A DNA stretch of 56,091 nt from Nitrospirota bacterium (lineage in GTDB: Bacteria; Nitrospirota; JACRHL01), in assembly GCA_016212085.1 (NCBI GenBank), contig JACRHL010000007.1, positions 1 to 56,091 of the forward strand, given 5' to 3'. The notes below the pieces were generated by a model. It ran no database searches. It was not told the origin of the DNA and was given only the letters and a program-made list of their open reading frames with translations. Position 1 is the first letter of the stretch; every line of letters starts with the position of its first letter. The position numbers and the translations under genes are program-made. Shown here in pieces: positions 18,360-27,702 of this stretch.

Positions 18360-18731
18360 ATGAAAGACATCGTCAGTTTGCCCATGGAAACCCCCGGCCC
18401 GGGCGTGGACAGCAAGTACCGCCTGTGCGTGGTGGCGGGCCAGCGCGCCCTGCAGATCATCAAGGGCAGCAAGGCGCGCATCGACGTGCCCTACTGCAAG
18501 CCGACCACCGTGGCCCTGGCGGAGGTTCAGGGGGGCCTGGTGCCGTTCGCCCAGGACGATGATGCCTTCAAGGCGCGTGAGGCGGACGAGGTGACCTACA
18601 AGACCGTGCTCGCCGAGACCCGTGCCGCCTATGTGGACGAGGAGGGCAACGCCCTGTTCTCGCACCACGGCCCGTCCGCGCCCGCCGCGGCGCGCAACGA
18701 GCCCCATGCGGCCCCCGCGCCGGCCGGCTGA
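18360..18731 (+). CDS. rpoZ: RNA polymerase subunit omega
   Basis: 123 residues from ATG 18360; an in-frame TTG at 18351 sits closer to the TAGGAG binding site and is a real alternative. The conserved core SKYRLCVVAGQRALQIIKGS followed by KPTTVALAEVQGGLV matches omega, which helps beta-prime folding and, in many proteobacteria, ppGpp binding. The C-terminal tail is Ala/Pro-rich. Position directly after gmk is standard. Confidence 0.88.
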   Translation: MKDIVSLPMETPGPGVDSKYRLCVVAGQRALQIIKGSKARIDVPYCKPTTVALAEVQGGLVPFAQDDDAFKAREADEVTYKTVLAETRAAYVDEEGNALFSHHGPSAPAAARNEPHAAPAPAG

Positions 18732-18742
18732 CGCCTGACCCC

Positions 18743-19969
18743 ATGACCGGCGCCCGCTTTCACGGCGTGCGTCTGCTGCTCGGCGTGTGTGGCAGCATCG
18801 CCGCCTACAAGTCCGTCTACCTGGTCCGCCGGTTGACGGAGCAGGGGGCCACCGTGCACGTGGCGATGACCGGCGCCGCCACGCGCTTCGTCACGCCGCT
18901 CACCTTCGAGACGGTCTCCGGCAACCCGGTCATGACGGACCTGTTCAGCGGCCCGCCCAACCGCCACATCGAGCTGGCGGAGGCGGTGGACGCGGCGCTG
19001 GTCGCCCCCGCCACCGCCAACACCCTCGCCCGCCACGCGGCGGGCATCGCCGACGATGCCCTGGGCACCCTGCTGCTGGCCCTGCGCGGGCCGCTGCTGG
19101 TGGCCCCGGCCATGGACGGCGGCATGTGGGACCACCCGGCCACCCGGGCCAACGTGGACACCTTGCAGGCGCGCGGCGTGGCCTTCGTGGGCCCGGCCAG
19201 CGGCCCGCTGGCCTCCGGCCTGGAGGGGGTCGGCCGCGTGGCCGAGGTGCCCGAGATACTGGATGCCCTGGAGGCCATGCTGGCGGACGTGCGAGTGGCC
19301 GCCAGCATGGCCGGGGAGCACGTGCTGGTGACCGCCGGCGCCACCCGCGAGCACCTGGACCCGGTGCGCTTCCTTTCCAACCCCAGCACCGGCCGCATGG
19401 GCTTTGCCGTGGCCGCCGAGGCGGCGCGCCGGGGCGCGCGGGTGACCCTCGTCGCCGGCCCCTCCGAGCTGCCCACGCCGCCGGGCTGCACGCGGCTGGA
19501 CGTGACCTCCGCCGCCGACATGGCCGATGCGGTGCGCGCCCACGTGGGCGGCGCCAGCATGCTGGTGATGTGTGCCGCCGTGTCCGACTTCCGCCCCGCC
19601 GTGCGCCACCCGCACAAGGTGAAGAAAGACGCGGGGGAGGGCCATGTCGCCCTGGAGCGCACGGAGGATATCCTCAAATCCCTGGCCGGGCGCACGCCGG
19701 AAGGCCTGGTGAAGGTGGGCTTCGCGGCGGAGACGGAAGACCTGCTGGCGCACGCCCGCCGCAAGCTGGTGGAGAAGGACCTGGACCTGATCGTCGCCAA
19801 CGACGTCACCCAGCCCGGCGCCGGCTTCAGGGTGGCCACCAACCGCGCCACCCTGATCGGCCGTGACGGTTCGGAGCAGGCGCTGGACATCCTGCCCAAG
19901 GCGCGCCTGGCGGCCCTCATCCTCGACCGCGCCGTGGCCCTGCGCCAGTCGGTACGGCCCGCCCGCTGA
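18743..19969 (+). CDS. coaBC: Bifunctional phosphopantothenoylcysteine decarboxylase/synthetase
   Basis: 408 residues. The N-terminal flavoprotein domain (CoaC, about 8-185) has His75 in NRHIELAEA; the C-terminal domain (CoaB) has GATREHLDPVRFLSNPSTGRMG and FAAETEDL. It makes phosphopantetheine in CoA synthesis. Two active-site positions differ from E. coli Dfp: residue 125 is Asp in PAMDGGMW and residue 158 is Ser in LASGLEGVGR, where E. coli has Asn and Cys. This matches an alternative subclass I recall from Bacteroidetes and deltaproteobacteria. Confidence 0.95.
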   Translation: MTGARFHGVRLLLGVCGSIAAYKSVYLVRRLTEQGATVHVAMTGAATRFVTPLTFETVSGNPVMTDLFSGPPNRHIELAEAVDAALVAPATANTLARHAAGIADDALGTLLLALRGPLLVAPAMDGGMWDHPATRANVDTLQARGVAFVGPASGPLASGLEGVGRVAEVPEILDALEAMLADVRVAASMAGEHVLVTAGATREHLDPVRFLSNPSTGRMGFAVAAEAARRGARVTLVAGPSELPTPPGCTRLDVTSAADMADAVRAHVGGASMLVMCAAVSDFRPAVRHPHKVKKDAGEGHVALERTEDILKSLAGRTPEGLVKVGFAAETEDLLAHARRKLVEKDLDLIVANDVTQPGAGFRVATNRATLIGRDGSEQALDILPKARLAALILDRAVALRQSVRPAR

Positions 19970-20003
19970 GACCGCCGCCGGCCTCCCACGCGGGGCGCAT
20001 TGC

Positions 20004-20012
20004 TGGTATAAT
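20004..20012 (+). promoter_or_regulatory. Extended -10 promoter of ilvE
   Basis: TGGTATAAT contains a consensus -10 hexamer TATAAT (20007-20012) with an extended TG, 45 bases before the ilvE ATG. No good -35 is seen, as is common for extended -10 promoters. It is unusually clear for this GC-rich sequence. Confidence 0.55.
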
Positions 20013-20057
20013 CACCCGTTCCTTTTGTTAACCCTTTGCGTAGGTGTTCGAAACGCC

Positions 20058-20969
20058 ATGACGGAGTGCAAGGTCATCTGGATGGACGGCAAGCTGGTTC
20101 CCTGGCAGGATGCCAAGGTCCACGTACTGACCCACGCGCTCCATTACGGCATGGCGGTGTTCGAGGGCCTGCGCTGCTACAAGGGCGAGTCGGGCAGTTA
20201 TGTGTTCCGCCTCCAGGAGCACACCCGGCGCCTGTTCGACTCGGCGCGCATCCTGCGCATGGACATCCCGTTCACCGAGGAGGCCATCAACCAGGCCACC
20301 CTCGACACCCTGCGCGCCAACGAGCTGGAGGCGTGCTACATCCGCCCCATCGCCTTCATGGGCTACGGGGCCATGGGGCTGTACGCGCCCCAGAACCCGG
20401 TCCAGGTGTCCATCTCCGCCTGGCCGTGGGGCAGCTATCTGGGCGAGGAGGGGCTGGAGAACGGCATCCGCGTCCAGGTGTCGTCCTTTGCCCGCCACCA
20501 CGTCAACGTGTCCATGCCCCGCGCCAAGGCGGCGGGCTATTACATCAACTCGGTGCTGGCCAAGCTCGAGGCCAAATCGTGCGGGTTCGACGAGGCGCTG
20601 CTGCTGGACGTGAACGGCTTCATCGCCGAGGGCGCCGGCGAGAACCTGTTCGTGATCCGGGGCGGCGTGATCGCCACCCCGCCGCTCACGGCGGTGCTGG
20701 ACGGCATCACCCGCAACACGGTCATCACCCTGGCCCGCGAGAAGGGCTACCAGGTGGTGGAGCGCGCCCTCACCCGTGACGACGTGTACATCGCCGACGA
20801 GGCCTTCTTCACCGGCAGCGCCGCCGAGGTGACGCCGGTGCGCGAGGTGGACCACCGGGTGATCGGCAACGGCAGGCGCGGCCCGGTCACGGCGGAGCTC
20901 CAGGCCGCCTATTTCGACGTGGTGCACGGCCGTTCGCCCCGGCACATGAACTGGCTCACCAAGGTCTGA
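20058..20969 (+). CDS. ilvE: Branched-chain amino acid aminotransferase
   Basis: 303 residues from ATG 20058. This class IV PLP enzyme catalyses the last step of Val, Leu and Ile synthesis. ALHYGMAVFEGLRCY near residue 30, the PLP lysine Lys157 in RAKAAGYYINS, and the cofactor-binding block EGAGENLFVI are all present. The gene has its own promoter-like element and ends before a strong hairpin. Confidence 0.96.
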   Translation: MTECKVIWMDGKLVPWQDAKVHVLTHALHYGMAVFEGLRCYKGESGSYVFRLQEHTRRLFDSARILRMDIPFTEEAINQATLDTLRANELEACYIRPIAFMGYGAMGLYAPQNPVQVSISAWPWGSYLGEEGLENGIRVQVSSFARHHVNVSMPRAKAAGYYINSVLAKLEAKSCGFDEALLLDVNGFIAEGAGENLFVIRGGVIATPPLTAVLDGITRNTVITLAREKGYQVVERALTRDDVYIADEAFFTGSAAEVTPVREVDHRVIGNGRRGPVTAELQAAYFDVVHGRSPRHMNWLTKV

Positions 20970-20994
20970 CGGGCCGTCCGGCGGCCACCCCCCG

Positions 20995-21036
20995 AACGCC
21001 CCCCGTCGGTCCGGAGCGGACCGGCGGGGGGCGTTT
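20995..21036 (+). terminator. Strong hairpin after ilvE
   Basis: The arms AACGCCCCCCGTCGGTCCG and GGACCGGCGGGGGGCGTT pair over about 19 bp, with one G-T pair, around a 4-base loop. A short TTTG run follows. It closes the plus-strand block that began with the ribosomal operon. Confidence 0.75.
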
Positions 21037-21039
21037 GTC

Positions 21040-21059
21040 ATTTGCGGCGGGCGGCAAAT
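21040..21059. promoter_or_regulatory. Inverted repeat upstream of the glycosidase gene
   Basis: ATTTGC-N8-GCAAAT is a perfect 6-bp inverted repeat with operator-like geometry. It lies 73 bases before the glycosidase-like gene, between the ilvE hairpin and that start. It could bind a dimeric regulator; no regulator gene is adjacent. Confidence 0.35.
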
Positions 21060-21131
21060 CCGCTAGTGTTATGGTAGACACCGCGGCGCGGCGGGCATGG
21101 GGTTTGCCGCGCCGTGGCGGGAGGTGCCGCC

Positions 21132-23375
21132 ATGATGCCGGTAAAGTGGATCCCCCTCAAGTTCATCATCCGCCGGGTGGCCCAGGCGCACGGCTTCCTG
21201 GACCCCATCGCCCTGCTCGCGCGCTTGCAGCGCTTCACCCAGCCGTCGGAGGTGGGGGAGCCCATCGAGTTGTTGCGCGCCGGGGTGGTGCTGCATGCCC
21301 GGGGCCTCATCAACAGCCGCGTGATCCAGCACAACCTGGACTGGGTATGGCCCTATTGGGTGGAGCGCCAGTTCGACCCGGAGGACATATCCTTCGTGCC
21401 GCGCGCCTTCTCCATCACCCACATCAACCTGACCCACCGCAACTGGACCGCCGTGGGCCTGCCCGACTGCGACCACCTGCCCATCGTCGATCCGCGCGGC
21501 CTGCTCACGCCCCTGTTCGACGAGTGGTCGCTGGATGCCTGGGTGATGGGTGCCGAGGGCCGCGTGCTGCTGCCCAGCCGGGCGCCGGACGCCCGCCAGG
21601 AACTGGCGTGGGACGCGGCCGGGCCGTGGGTGGCCACCACCACCGCCCAGGATGGCATGCACCTGACCACCCGCGCGCGGGTGCTGGCGTCGGGCGGCCG
21701 GCCCATGTGCCGCTGGGAGGTGTCCGGCGGCGCCCCCGGCGGCGGCTGGCTGGCGGTGGCGCTGCGCCCGTACAACCCGGAGGGAATCTCCTTCGTCCAC
21801 CAGGTGGCCCTGAATGCCGCCCGCAACGGCTGGACGGTGAACGGCAACCAGCACGTTCACTTCAGCGAGCGGGTGGCGCGCCACCATGTGTCGGACTACC
21901 GTTCCGGCGACGTGCACATCCACCTGCGCGACCGGGAGGATCAGGACGCGGGGCACTGCGACGTGGGGATGGTCACGGCGGCGGCCCTGTTCGCGCTGCC
22001 GGAGGGCGGCGCCCGCCAGATCCGGGTGGAGGTGCCGCTGGGGAGTGTCACCGAGAGCGGCGGGCCGTGCTGGGTGTCCTGGCCCGACGCCCTGGCCGGC
22101 CACGCGCCCCTGGACGTGCCCGACCCGCATATCCGCTTTTTGTACGACGCGGCGATCCGCACCCTGGTGCTGCACTCGCCGGGGGATGTCTATCCGGGGT
22201 CCTACACCTACAAGCGCTTCTGGTTCCGGGACGCGGCCTTCATCGCCTGGGCGCTGCTGTGCGCCGGGCTCACGGAGCGCGCGCGGCGGGCCCTGGAGCG
22301 GTTTCCGGGGCGCCAGACGTCGCTGGGCTTTTTCCACTCCCAGGACGGCGAGTGGGACGCCAACGGCGAGGCCCTGTGGATCATGGAGCGCTACTGCCGC
22401 ATGACCGGCCAGGCGCCGCCCGCGCACTGGAGCAAGGCGATATTGAACGGTGCCCGCTGGATCACCCGCAAGCGCCTGTCCGGCGTGCACGGGGTGCCCC
22501 ACGCGGGGCTGCTGCCGGCGGGTTTCAGCGCCGAGCACCTGGGGCCCAACGACTATTATTACTGGGACGATTTCTGGGGCGTGGCCGGGCTGCGCGCCGC
22601 GGCCGCCATGGCCGACGGCCTGGGCCACGGGGACGAGGCGGCGCTGTTCCGCCGCGACGCGGACATGTTCTGGGCCGACCTGGTCACCAGCCTGGACGGC
22701 GCCGCGCGCCGCCTGGGGCGCCCGGCCATGCCCGCCTCCCCCTACCGGCGCCTGGATGCGGGCATGATCGGCTCGGTGGTGGCCGGCTACCCGTTGCAGC
22801 TGTTCGCCCCGGACGACCCGCGCCTGCTGGACGGCGTCGCCTACCTGCGCGAGCACTGCTTCTTCCGGGGCGGCTTCTTTCAGGACATGACCCACTCCGG
22901 CGTGAACGCCTACCTGACGCTGCACGTGGCGCAGGTGCTGCTGCGCGCCGGCGATCCGGCGTTTTGGGACATCGTCCGCGCCGTGGCCGACCTGGCCTCG
23001 CCCACCGGCCAGTGGCCGGAGGCGGTGCACCCGCGCACCGGCGGCGGCTGCATGGGTGACGGCCAGCACGTGTGGGCCGCCGCCGAGTGGGTGGCCATGC
23101 TGCGCAACTGCTTCGTGCGCGAGGAGGGAGACGGCCTGGTGCTGGGCGGCGGCGTGCCGGCGGCATGGCTGGCGGGCACGGAACCCGTTGGCTTCGGCCC
23201 CGCTCCCACCGCCTTCGGCCCGGTGCGGGTGACGCTCACGCCGCGCCCGGGCGCGCTGGAGGTGGCGTGGGAGGGGCGCTGGCACGGGGCACCGCCCGCC
23301 ATGTCCGTCCGCCTGCCGGGGCACGCGCCGGTGGTGGCGGACCCGGCCGCCGGCCGGGTGGTGCTGCCGGCGTAA
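21132..23375 (+). CDS. Predicted (alpha/alpha)6 glycoside hydrolase (GH15/GH63-like)
   Basis: 747 residues from ATG 21132, which has GGGAGG 7 bases upstream. The N-terminal 330 residues look beta-rich. The C-terminal half has the six-hairpin glycosidase pattern: KRFWFRDAAFIAW near residue 360, DGEWDANGEALW near 405 and YYYWDDFWG near 475, all rich in acidic and aromatic residues. I infer a glucosidase or debranching-type activity; the substrate is unknown. No signal peptide is seen, so it is probably cytoplasmic. A GT4 glycosyltransferase follows after 10 bases, suggesting a shared glycoside pathway. Confidence 0.6.
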   Translation: MMPVKWIPLKFIIRRVAQAHGFLDPIALLARLQRFTQPSEVGEPIELLRAGVVLHARGLINSRVIQHNLDWVWPYWVERQFDPEDISFVPRAFSITHINLTHRNWTAVGLPDCDHLPIVDPRGLLTPLFDEWSLDAWVMGAEGRVLLPSRAPDARQELAWDAAGPWVATTTAQDGMHLTTRARVLASGGRPMCRWEVSGGAPGGGWLAVALRPYNPEGISFVHQVALNAARNGWTVNGNQHVHFSERVARHHVSDYRSGDVHIHLRDREDQDAGHCDVGMVTAAALFALPEGGARQIRVEVPLGSVTESGGPCWVSWPDALAGHAPLDVPDPHIRFLYDAAIRTLVLHSPGDVYPGSYTYKRFWFRDAAFIAWALLCAGLTERARRALERFPGRQTSLGFFHSQDGEWDANGEALWIMERYCRMTGQAPPAHWSKAILNGARWITRKRLSGVHGVPHAGLLPAGFSAEHLGPNDYYYWDDFWGVAGLRAAAAMADGLGHGDEAALFRRDADMFWADLVTSLDGAARRLGRPAMPASPYRRLDAGMIGSVVAGYPLQLFAPDDPRLLDGVAYLREHCFFRGGFFQDMTHSGVNAYLTLHVAQVLLRAGDPAFWDIVRAVADLASPTGQWPEAVHPRTGGGCMGDGQHVWAAAEWVAMLRNCFVREEGDGLVLGGGVPAAWLAGTEPVGFGPAPTAFGPVRVTLTPRPGALEVAWEGRWHGAPPAMSVRLPGHAPVVADPAAGRVVLPA

Positions 23376-23385
23376 ACGGCCCGCT

Positions 23386-24687
23386 GTGAACATCCTCATG
23401 ATGACCAACACCTTCACCCCCCACGTGGGCGGGGTGGCGCGCTCGGTGGCGTCGTTCGCCGCCGCCTACCGGGAGCGCGGCCACGGGGTGCTGGTGGTGG
23501 CCCCGGCCTTCGAGAACATGCCCGCCGTGGAGGAGGACGTGGTGCGCCTCCCCGCCATCCAGAACTTCAACGGCAGCGACTTCTCGGTGGTATTGCCCGT
23601 GTCGGAGTTCCTGATGTCCGCCGTGTCCCGCTTTCAGCCGGATGTGGTGCACGCCCATCACCCGTTCCTGGTCGGCTCCACCGCCTTGAGGGTGGCACAC
23701 CGCTTCCGCCTGCCGCTGGTGTTCACCCACCACACCATGTACGAGCGCTACACCCACTATGTGCCCGGCGACTGCGCCACCCTGCGCCGCTTCGTGGTGG
23801 GCCTGTCCACCGCCTACGCCAACCTGTGCGACCTGGTGTTCGCGCCCAGCGACAGCGTGGCGGCGGCGCTGGTGGAGCGGGGCGTGCGCACCCCGGTCGT
23901 GGTGGTGCCCACCGGCGTCCGGCTGGAGGACTTCGCCGCTGGCGACGGCACGGCATTCCGACGCGCCGAGGGTATCCCGGACAATGCGGTGGTGCTGGGC
24001 CACGCGGGCCGCCTGGCGCCGGAAAAGAACCTGGAATTCTTGACTGATGCCGCCCTGCGCCTGGTGGCGGCGCAAGCGGACCGGCACTTCCTGGTGGTGG
24101 GCGCGGGCCCGTCCGACGTGGCCATGCGGCGCGCCTTCGAGGCGGCGGGGCTGGCGGACCGCCTGCACGTGACCGGGGTGGTGGTGCGGGAGCGGCTGCG
24201 CGATGCCTATGCGGCCATGAACCTGTTCCTGTTCGCCTCCCTGAGCGAGACCCAGGGCATGGTGCTCACCGAGGCCATGGCGGCCGGGGTTCCGGTGGTG
24301 GCGCTGGATGCCCCCGGCGCCCGCGAGCTGGTGGCCGACGGCGTCAACGGGCGCCTGCTGGCCGGGGCCGACGTGGCGGCGTTCGCCCAGGCGGCGGAGG
24401 GGGTGCTCACGGCCCCCGCAGGGCGGCGCGCGGCCCTGCGCGAGGGGGCCCTGGCCGCCGCCGCCGCCAACGCCATGCCCATGACCGCCACCCTGGCGCT
24501 GGCCCACTATCAGCATGTGCGCGGCGGCGCCTTCATGCCGCCCCCGGAGGACTACGACGCCTGGCGCGGCGTGTTGCGCCAACTGCGTGCCGAGTGGGAA
24601 CTGCTCAAGGGCATGGCCGGGGCGGCCGCCGACGCATTGCAGCAGCCGGAGGCCGGGCGCCCGCTCGCCCCGGATCAGGGCCGGTGA
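23386..24687 (+). CDS. Glycosyltransferase family 4 protein
   Basis: 433 residues, GTG start at 23386. The N-terminal Rossmann domain opens MMTNTFTPHVGGVARSV. The nucleotide-sugar site includes GRLAPEKNLEFL near residue 207 and the EX7E motif SETQGMVLTEAMAAG near 288, both GT4 hallmarks. The overall form resembles diacylglycerol or mannosyl glycosyltransferases. Acceptor and donor cannot be told from sequence. The C-terminal tail after residue 375 is less conserved. It converges on the beta-barrel gene with a 51-base gap. Confidence 0.85.
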   Translation: MNILMMTNTFTPHVGGVARSVASFAAAYRERGHGVLVVAPAFENMPAVEEDVVRLPAIQNFNGSDFSVVLPVSEFLMSAVSRFQPDVVHAHHPFLVGSTALRVAHRFRLPLVFTHHTMYERYTHYVPGDCATLRRFVVGLSTAYANLCDLVFAPSDSVAAALVERGVRTPVVVVPTGVRLEDFAAGDGTAFRRAEGIPDNAVVLGHAGRLAPEKNLEFLTDAALRLVAAQADRHFLVVGAGPSDVAMRRAFEAAGLADRLHVTGVVVRERLRDAYAAMNLFLFASLSETQGMVLTEAMAAGVPVVALDAPGARELVADGVNGRLLAGADVAAFAQAAEGVLTAPAGRRAALREGALAAAAANAMPMTATLALAHYQHVRGGAFMPPPEDYDAWRGVLRQLRAEWELLKGMAGAAADALQQPEAGRPLAPDQGR

Positions 24688-24738
24688 ACCCGCACGGCAG
24701 CGGTGGCGGGCGCCCAAGGGGCGGCGCCGTCCACCTGG

Positions 24739-27702
24739 CTAGAAGTTGATGCGGTAACCCAGGGTGGCGTAGTAGCCGTAGGTGTCCTCGCGGGCGCCGT
24801 TGAAGAAGTTGCCGGACCAGTCGCCGCCCGTCTCCATCTCGAGCTGGAACAGCCGCCCCAGGCGGTAGTCGGCGCGGATGGACGGGAAGATGCCGATCAG
24901 CTTCGACTTGTCCGTGAAGTTGTCGCGGTAGTCGATATGCGCGCGCGGGTTGATGCGCCAGCGGTTGCCCACCGGGTAGCGCATGTTGAAGTTGAGCGAC
25001 GTGGAGGTGGCGGTGCTGGTGTTCGCGTAGCGCGCGCCCAGGATGGTCACGTCGTCGTCGCGGATGAGGTGGTTGACGATCATCTGGGTGTTGATGAAGA
25101 ACTCATCGCCCGTTCCCGCCACCGCCAGGACGCCCTCCGACGCGGGCGTGCCACCCAGTTTCGACACGGTCACGTCGGCGTTGATCTGCACCCGGCCGTT
25201 GATGGGGTGGGTGGCGCCGAGGGTGAGGGTGCGGCTGGTGGGCGTGCGGTCCAGCGCCACCTCGCGGGTGCGGTTCACGCCGAGCACGTACCTCATGGTC
25301 TCGATGGTCCCGTACGGTTGGCCCTGCAACGCGTTGCTGGTGGTAAGCACCGGGCTCTTGCGCACGTCGATGGTCAGGCTCAGGGTGCTCTTGTCCGGCA
25401 GGGTCAGGTTGCCCAGCAGCAGCATGGTGTTCACCTTGCCGAACATGATGTCGTAATCGAACAGGCCGAACAGGGAGCGGTTGGGGCGGAAGTAGCGCAC
25501 CTCGGTACCCACCGCGCGCCGGTCCACCACCGCGTCGTAGGCGATCTGCTGGATGGCGAACAGGTTGAAGTCCCACGCGTCCGCATAGGTGCCCAGGTCG
25601 GCATTGATGCCCACGAAGTAGCGCTTGTAGGTGATCTGCTCCGAGTTGGCGATGTCCACCGGGAAACCGGCCACCAGGTTCAGCTGCCGGCGCGGCGCCA
25701 GCCGGTAGCCCAGGTTGAAGCCGTCGTAGCGGCCGAGCACGCCGCCGGAGGTCTGCGTCTGGCGCCCCAGGCGGCCGGACCACGGGTTGCTGCGGTGGCT
25801 CAGGTCCACGTACAGGGTGGTGATGCGCGCCGCGCTCGCGGAGCCGTTGTTGGTGCTGGCGGACAGGAAGTCGTAGCGATGGTCCGCCGACAGCCGCGTG
25901 CGCACGTTGAGGGCGCCGCCACGGCGGCGCAGGTTGACGTCCAGATCGGAGGACAGGGCCGACTGGAGCACGTCCTGGTTGCCGTCCTGGTCGATGTTGA
26001 CGTCGTAGCGGTAGTATTGGTTGATGCCGCCGCCCACGTCCCAGCGCACCGCCTGGTCGCGCCGTTCCGACTTTTTCAGCCGTTCCTGCGGGGCGCGGGT
26101 GGCGGTGACCAGGCCGGCCAGGCGCTGGCGCACGCGGTCCGCGCCGGTCCCCTCCGGATACACCTCCAGGTAGCGCTCATACTCCGCCTTGGCGTGGGCG
26201 AACTGGCCGTTGCGCTCGCGCGCCAGCCCCAGGAACTCCTGCGCGTCCTGCTGGTAGGAGTGGTCGGGGATGGTCAGCACCTTGGTGTAGATCTGGATGG
26301 CGCGCGGGTAGTCGCCCCGGGTGATCGCCTTGCGGCCCTGGTCCATCAACTCGATGAGCGTCTTCTCCTCCTCGTCGGTTAGTGCGCGCAGGGGGCGCTG
26401 GGCGGTCGCGGGGGCCGGGGCGGGGCCGGTCTGCTGGATCTGGGTGCGCACCGAGTCGCGGCGCTCCACGATGGGCACCTTGGTCACCCAGTTGCCCGGG
26501 AAGTCCGCCGCCAGCGCGCGCTGGTACTGGGAGGCCTCGCCGGTGGTGGTGAAGAAGCCGAGGCGCAACTGGTAGATGGCCTTGCCGCCCTGGGCGGATT
26601 CGGCCACGTACAGCCGGTAGGCGCGCAGGGCCACGGGCAACTGGGGCAGCGCCGTCGGGCTGATGGGGGTCTCCGACAGCATGAGCTGGATGGCGTAGGG
26701 GGCGGTGAGGTCCACCTTGGGGGTGATGGGCCGCACGGTGCGCACCGGGGGCGCCGCCAGGCCCGCCTCGGCGGCCGCCTGCGCCGGGGCCGGTTCGGGG
26801 GCCGGCTTGTCCTTGGCCCACAGTTCGCCATTGGCGGAGGCGAGGCGCTCCTCCTGCGGGGTGCGCATCACCCAGTTGCCGGGAAATTTCTTTTCCAGGG
26901 CCGGTTGCAGCGCCGTCGCTTCCGCCGCGGTGGTGAAGAAGCCGATACGCAGCTGGTACCAGGTGATGCCGCCCCGGTCCACCGTGCTCACGTACACCCG
27001 GTAGCCCGTCATCTCGGGGAGTCTGGGGACCGCGTTCGGGTCGATGGGTGTCTTGGTCAGCATGAGCTGGATGGCGTAGGGCGCCTCCACCTGCCTGGGT
27101 GTCTCGCCCGCCTTCACGGCGGCCTTCGCCACCTCCGCCGGCGCCTGGCTGGCCATGGCGGTGGCGGCGGTGGCGGCGGTGGTATTGGCCGCCGCGGCCG
27201 TGGTGTCGACCGCCTTGTCGCCACCACCGAACAGCCGCGCGAGGAAGCCCCCCTTGACCGCCCGCTTGGCGAGCAGCTGTTTGGCGGAGGCCTTGCGCTC
27301 CTTCATGGAGACGCGCGTCACCCAGCTGCCGGGAAAATCCTGCTCCAGTCGCGGTTGCAGGGCGGCCGCCTCCGCATTGCTGGAAAAGAAGCCCATGCGC
27401 AGCCGGTACCAGGTGATGCCCTGGCTGACATAGGTGCTGACGTACAGGCGGTACCCCTCCATGACCGGGAGCTGTGCCACGTTGTCCGGCGTGATGGGGG
27501 TGGACGCAAGCCGCAACTGGATGGCGTAGGGGTTGTTCAGGTCCACGTCGTCGCTGGCGAGGGCCGGCCACGGCAGCAGGAGGGACAGCGCCAGCAGGGC
27601 GCCGCCCATTGCCCGCCACGCGGTCCGCCGGTGGCGCCCAGGGGTGCCCGGCAGTGCCTTGGGCATCCATGCCCGGAATAGCGTCAACGTGAGGTCGGTC
27701 AT
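24739..27702 (-). CDS. Outer-membrane beta-barrel protein with three SPOR-like repeats and TPR-like region
   Basis: 987 residues from ATG 27702 (27666 is an alternative start). A signal peptide ends near ALA at residue 48. Three related repeats of about 70 residues (59-130, 209-279, 335-408) share YAIQL, WYxLRxGFF and FPGxWVT, and look like SPOR domains, which bind bare peptidoglycan glycan. A TPR-like helical region spans about 445-530. From about 555 to the end are alternating, aromatic-rich strands ending GYYATLGYRINF, a terminal-Phe outer-membrane barrel signature. It is the last gene of the multiheme cytochrome operon and is the likely porin of that conduit. Function inferred; the domain combination is unfamiliar to me. 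Confidence 0.7.
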   Translation of the reverse strand: MTDLTLTLFRAWMPKALPGTPGRHRRTAWRAMGGALLALSLLLPWPALASDDVDLNNPYAIQLRLASTPITPDNVAQLPVMEGYRLYVSTYVSQGITWYRLRMGFFSSNAEAAALQPRLEQDFPGSWVTRVSMKERKASAKQLLAKRAVKGGFLARLFGGGDKAVDTTAAAANTTAATAATAMASQAPAEVAKAAVKAGETPRQVEAPYAIQLMLTKTPIDPNAVPRLPEMTGYRVYVSTVDRGGITWYQLRIGFFTTAAEATALQPALEKKFPGNWVMRTPQEERLASANGELWAKDKPAPEPAPAQAAAEAGLAAPPVRTVRPITPKVDLTAPYAIQLMLSETPISPTALPQLPVALRAYRLYVAESAQGGKAIYQLRLGFFTTTGEASQYQRALAADFPGNWVTKVPIVERRDSVRTQIQQTGPAPAPATAQRPLRALTDEEEKTLIELMDQGRKAITRGDYPRAIQIYTKVLTIPDHSYQQDAQEFLGLARERNGQFAHAKAEYERYLEVYPEGTGADRVRQRLAGLVTATRAPQERLKKSERRDQAVRWDVGGGINQYYRYDVNIDQDGNQDVLQSALSSDLDVNLRRRGGALNVRTRLSADHRYDFLSASTNNGSASAARITTLYVDLSHRSNPWSGRLGRQTQTSGGVLGRYDGFNLGYRLAPRRQLNLVAGFPVDIANSEQITYKRYFVGINADLGTYADAWDFNLFAIQQIAYDAVVDRRAVGTEVRYFRPNRSLFGLFDYDIMFGKVNTMLLLGNLTLPDKSTLSLTIDVRKSPVLTTSNALQGQPYGTIETMRYVLGVNRTREVALDRTPTSRTLTLGATHPINGRVQINADVTVSKLGGTPASEGVLAVAGTGDEFFINTQMIVNHLIRDDDVTILGARYANTSTATSTSLNFNMRYPVGNRWRINPRAHIDYRDNFTDKSKLIGIFPSIRADYRLGRLFQLEMETGGDWSGNFFNGAREDTYGYYATLGYRINF

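Noticed and set aside
21035-23059. Plus-strand 674-residue ORF in another frame of the glycosidase
   Set aside because: The protein is Arg/Gly/Ala-rich with no pattern. The 21132-23375 frame has a good binding site and a clear glycosidase motif series.
24739-27702. Classic MtrB/PioB decaheme-associated porin
   Set aside because: I could not see the MtrB N-terminal CxxC motif, and the SPOR/TPR architecture differs. It may still be a functional analogue.
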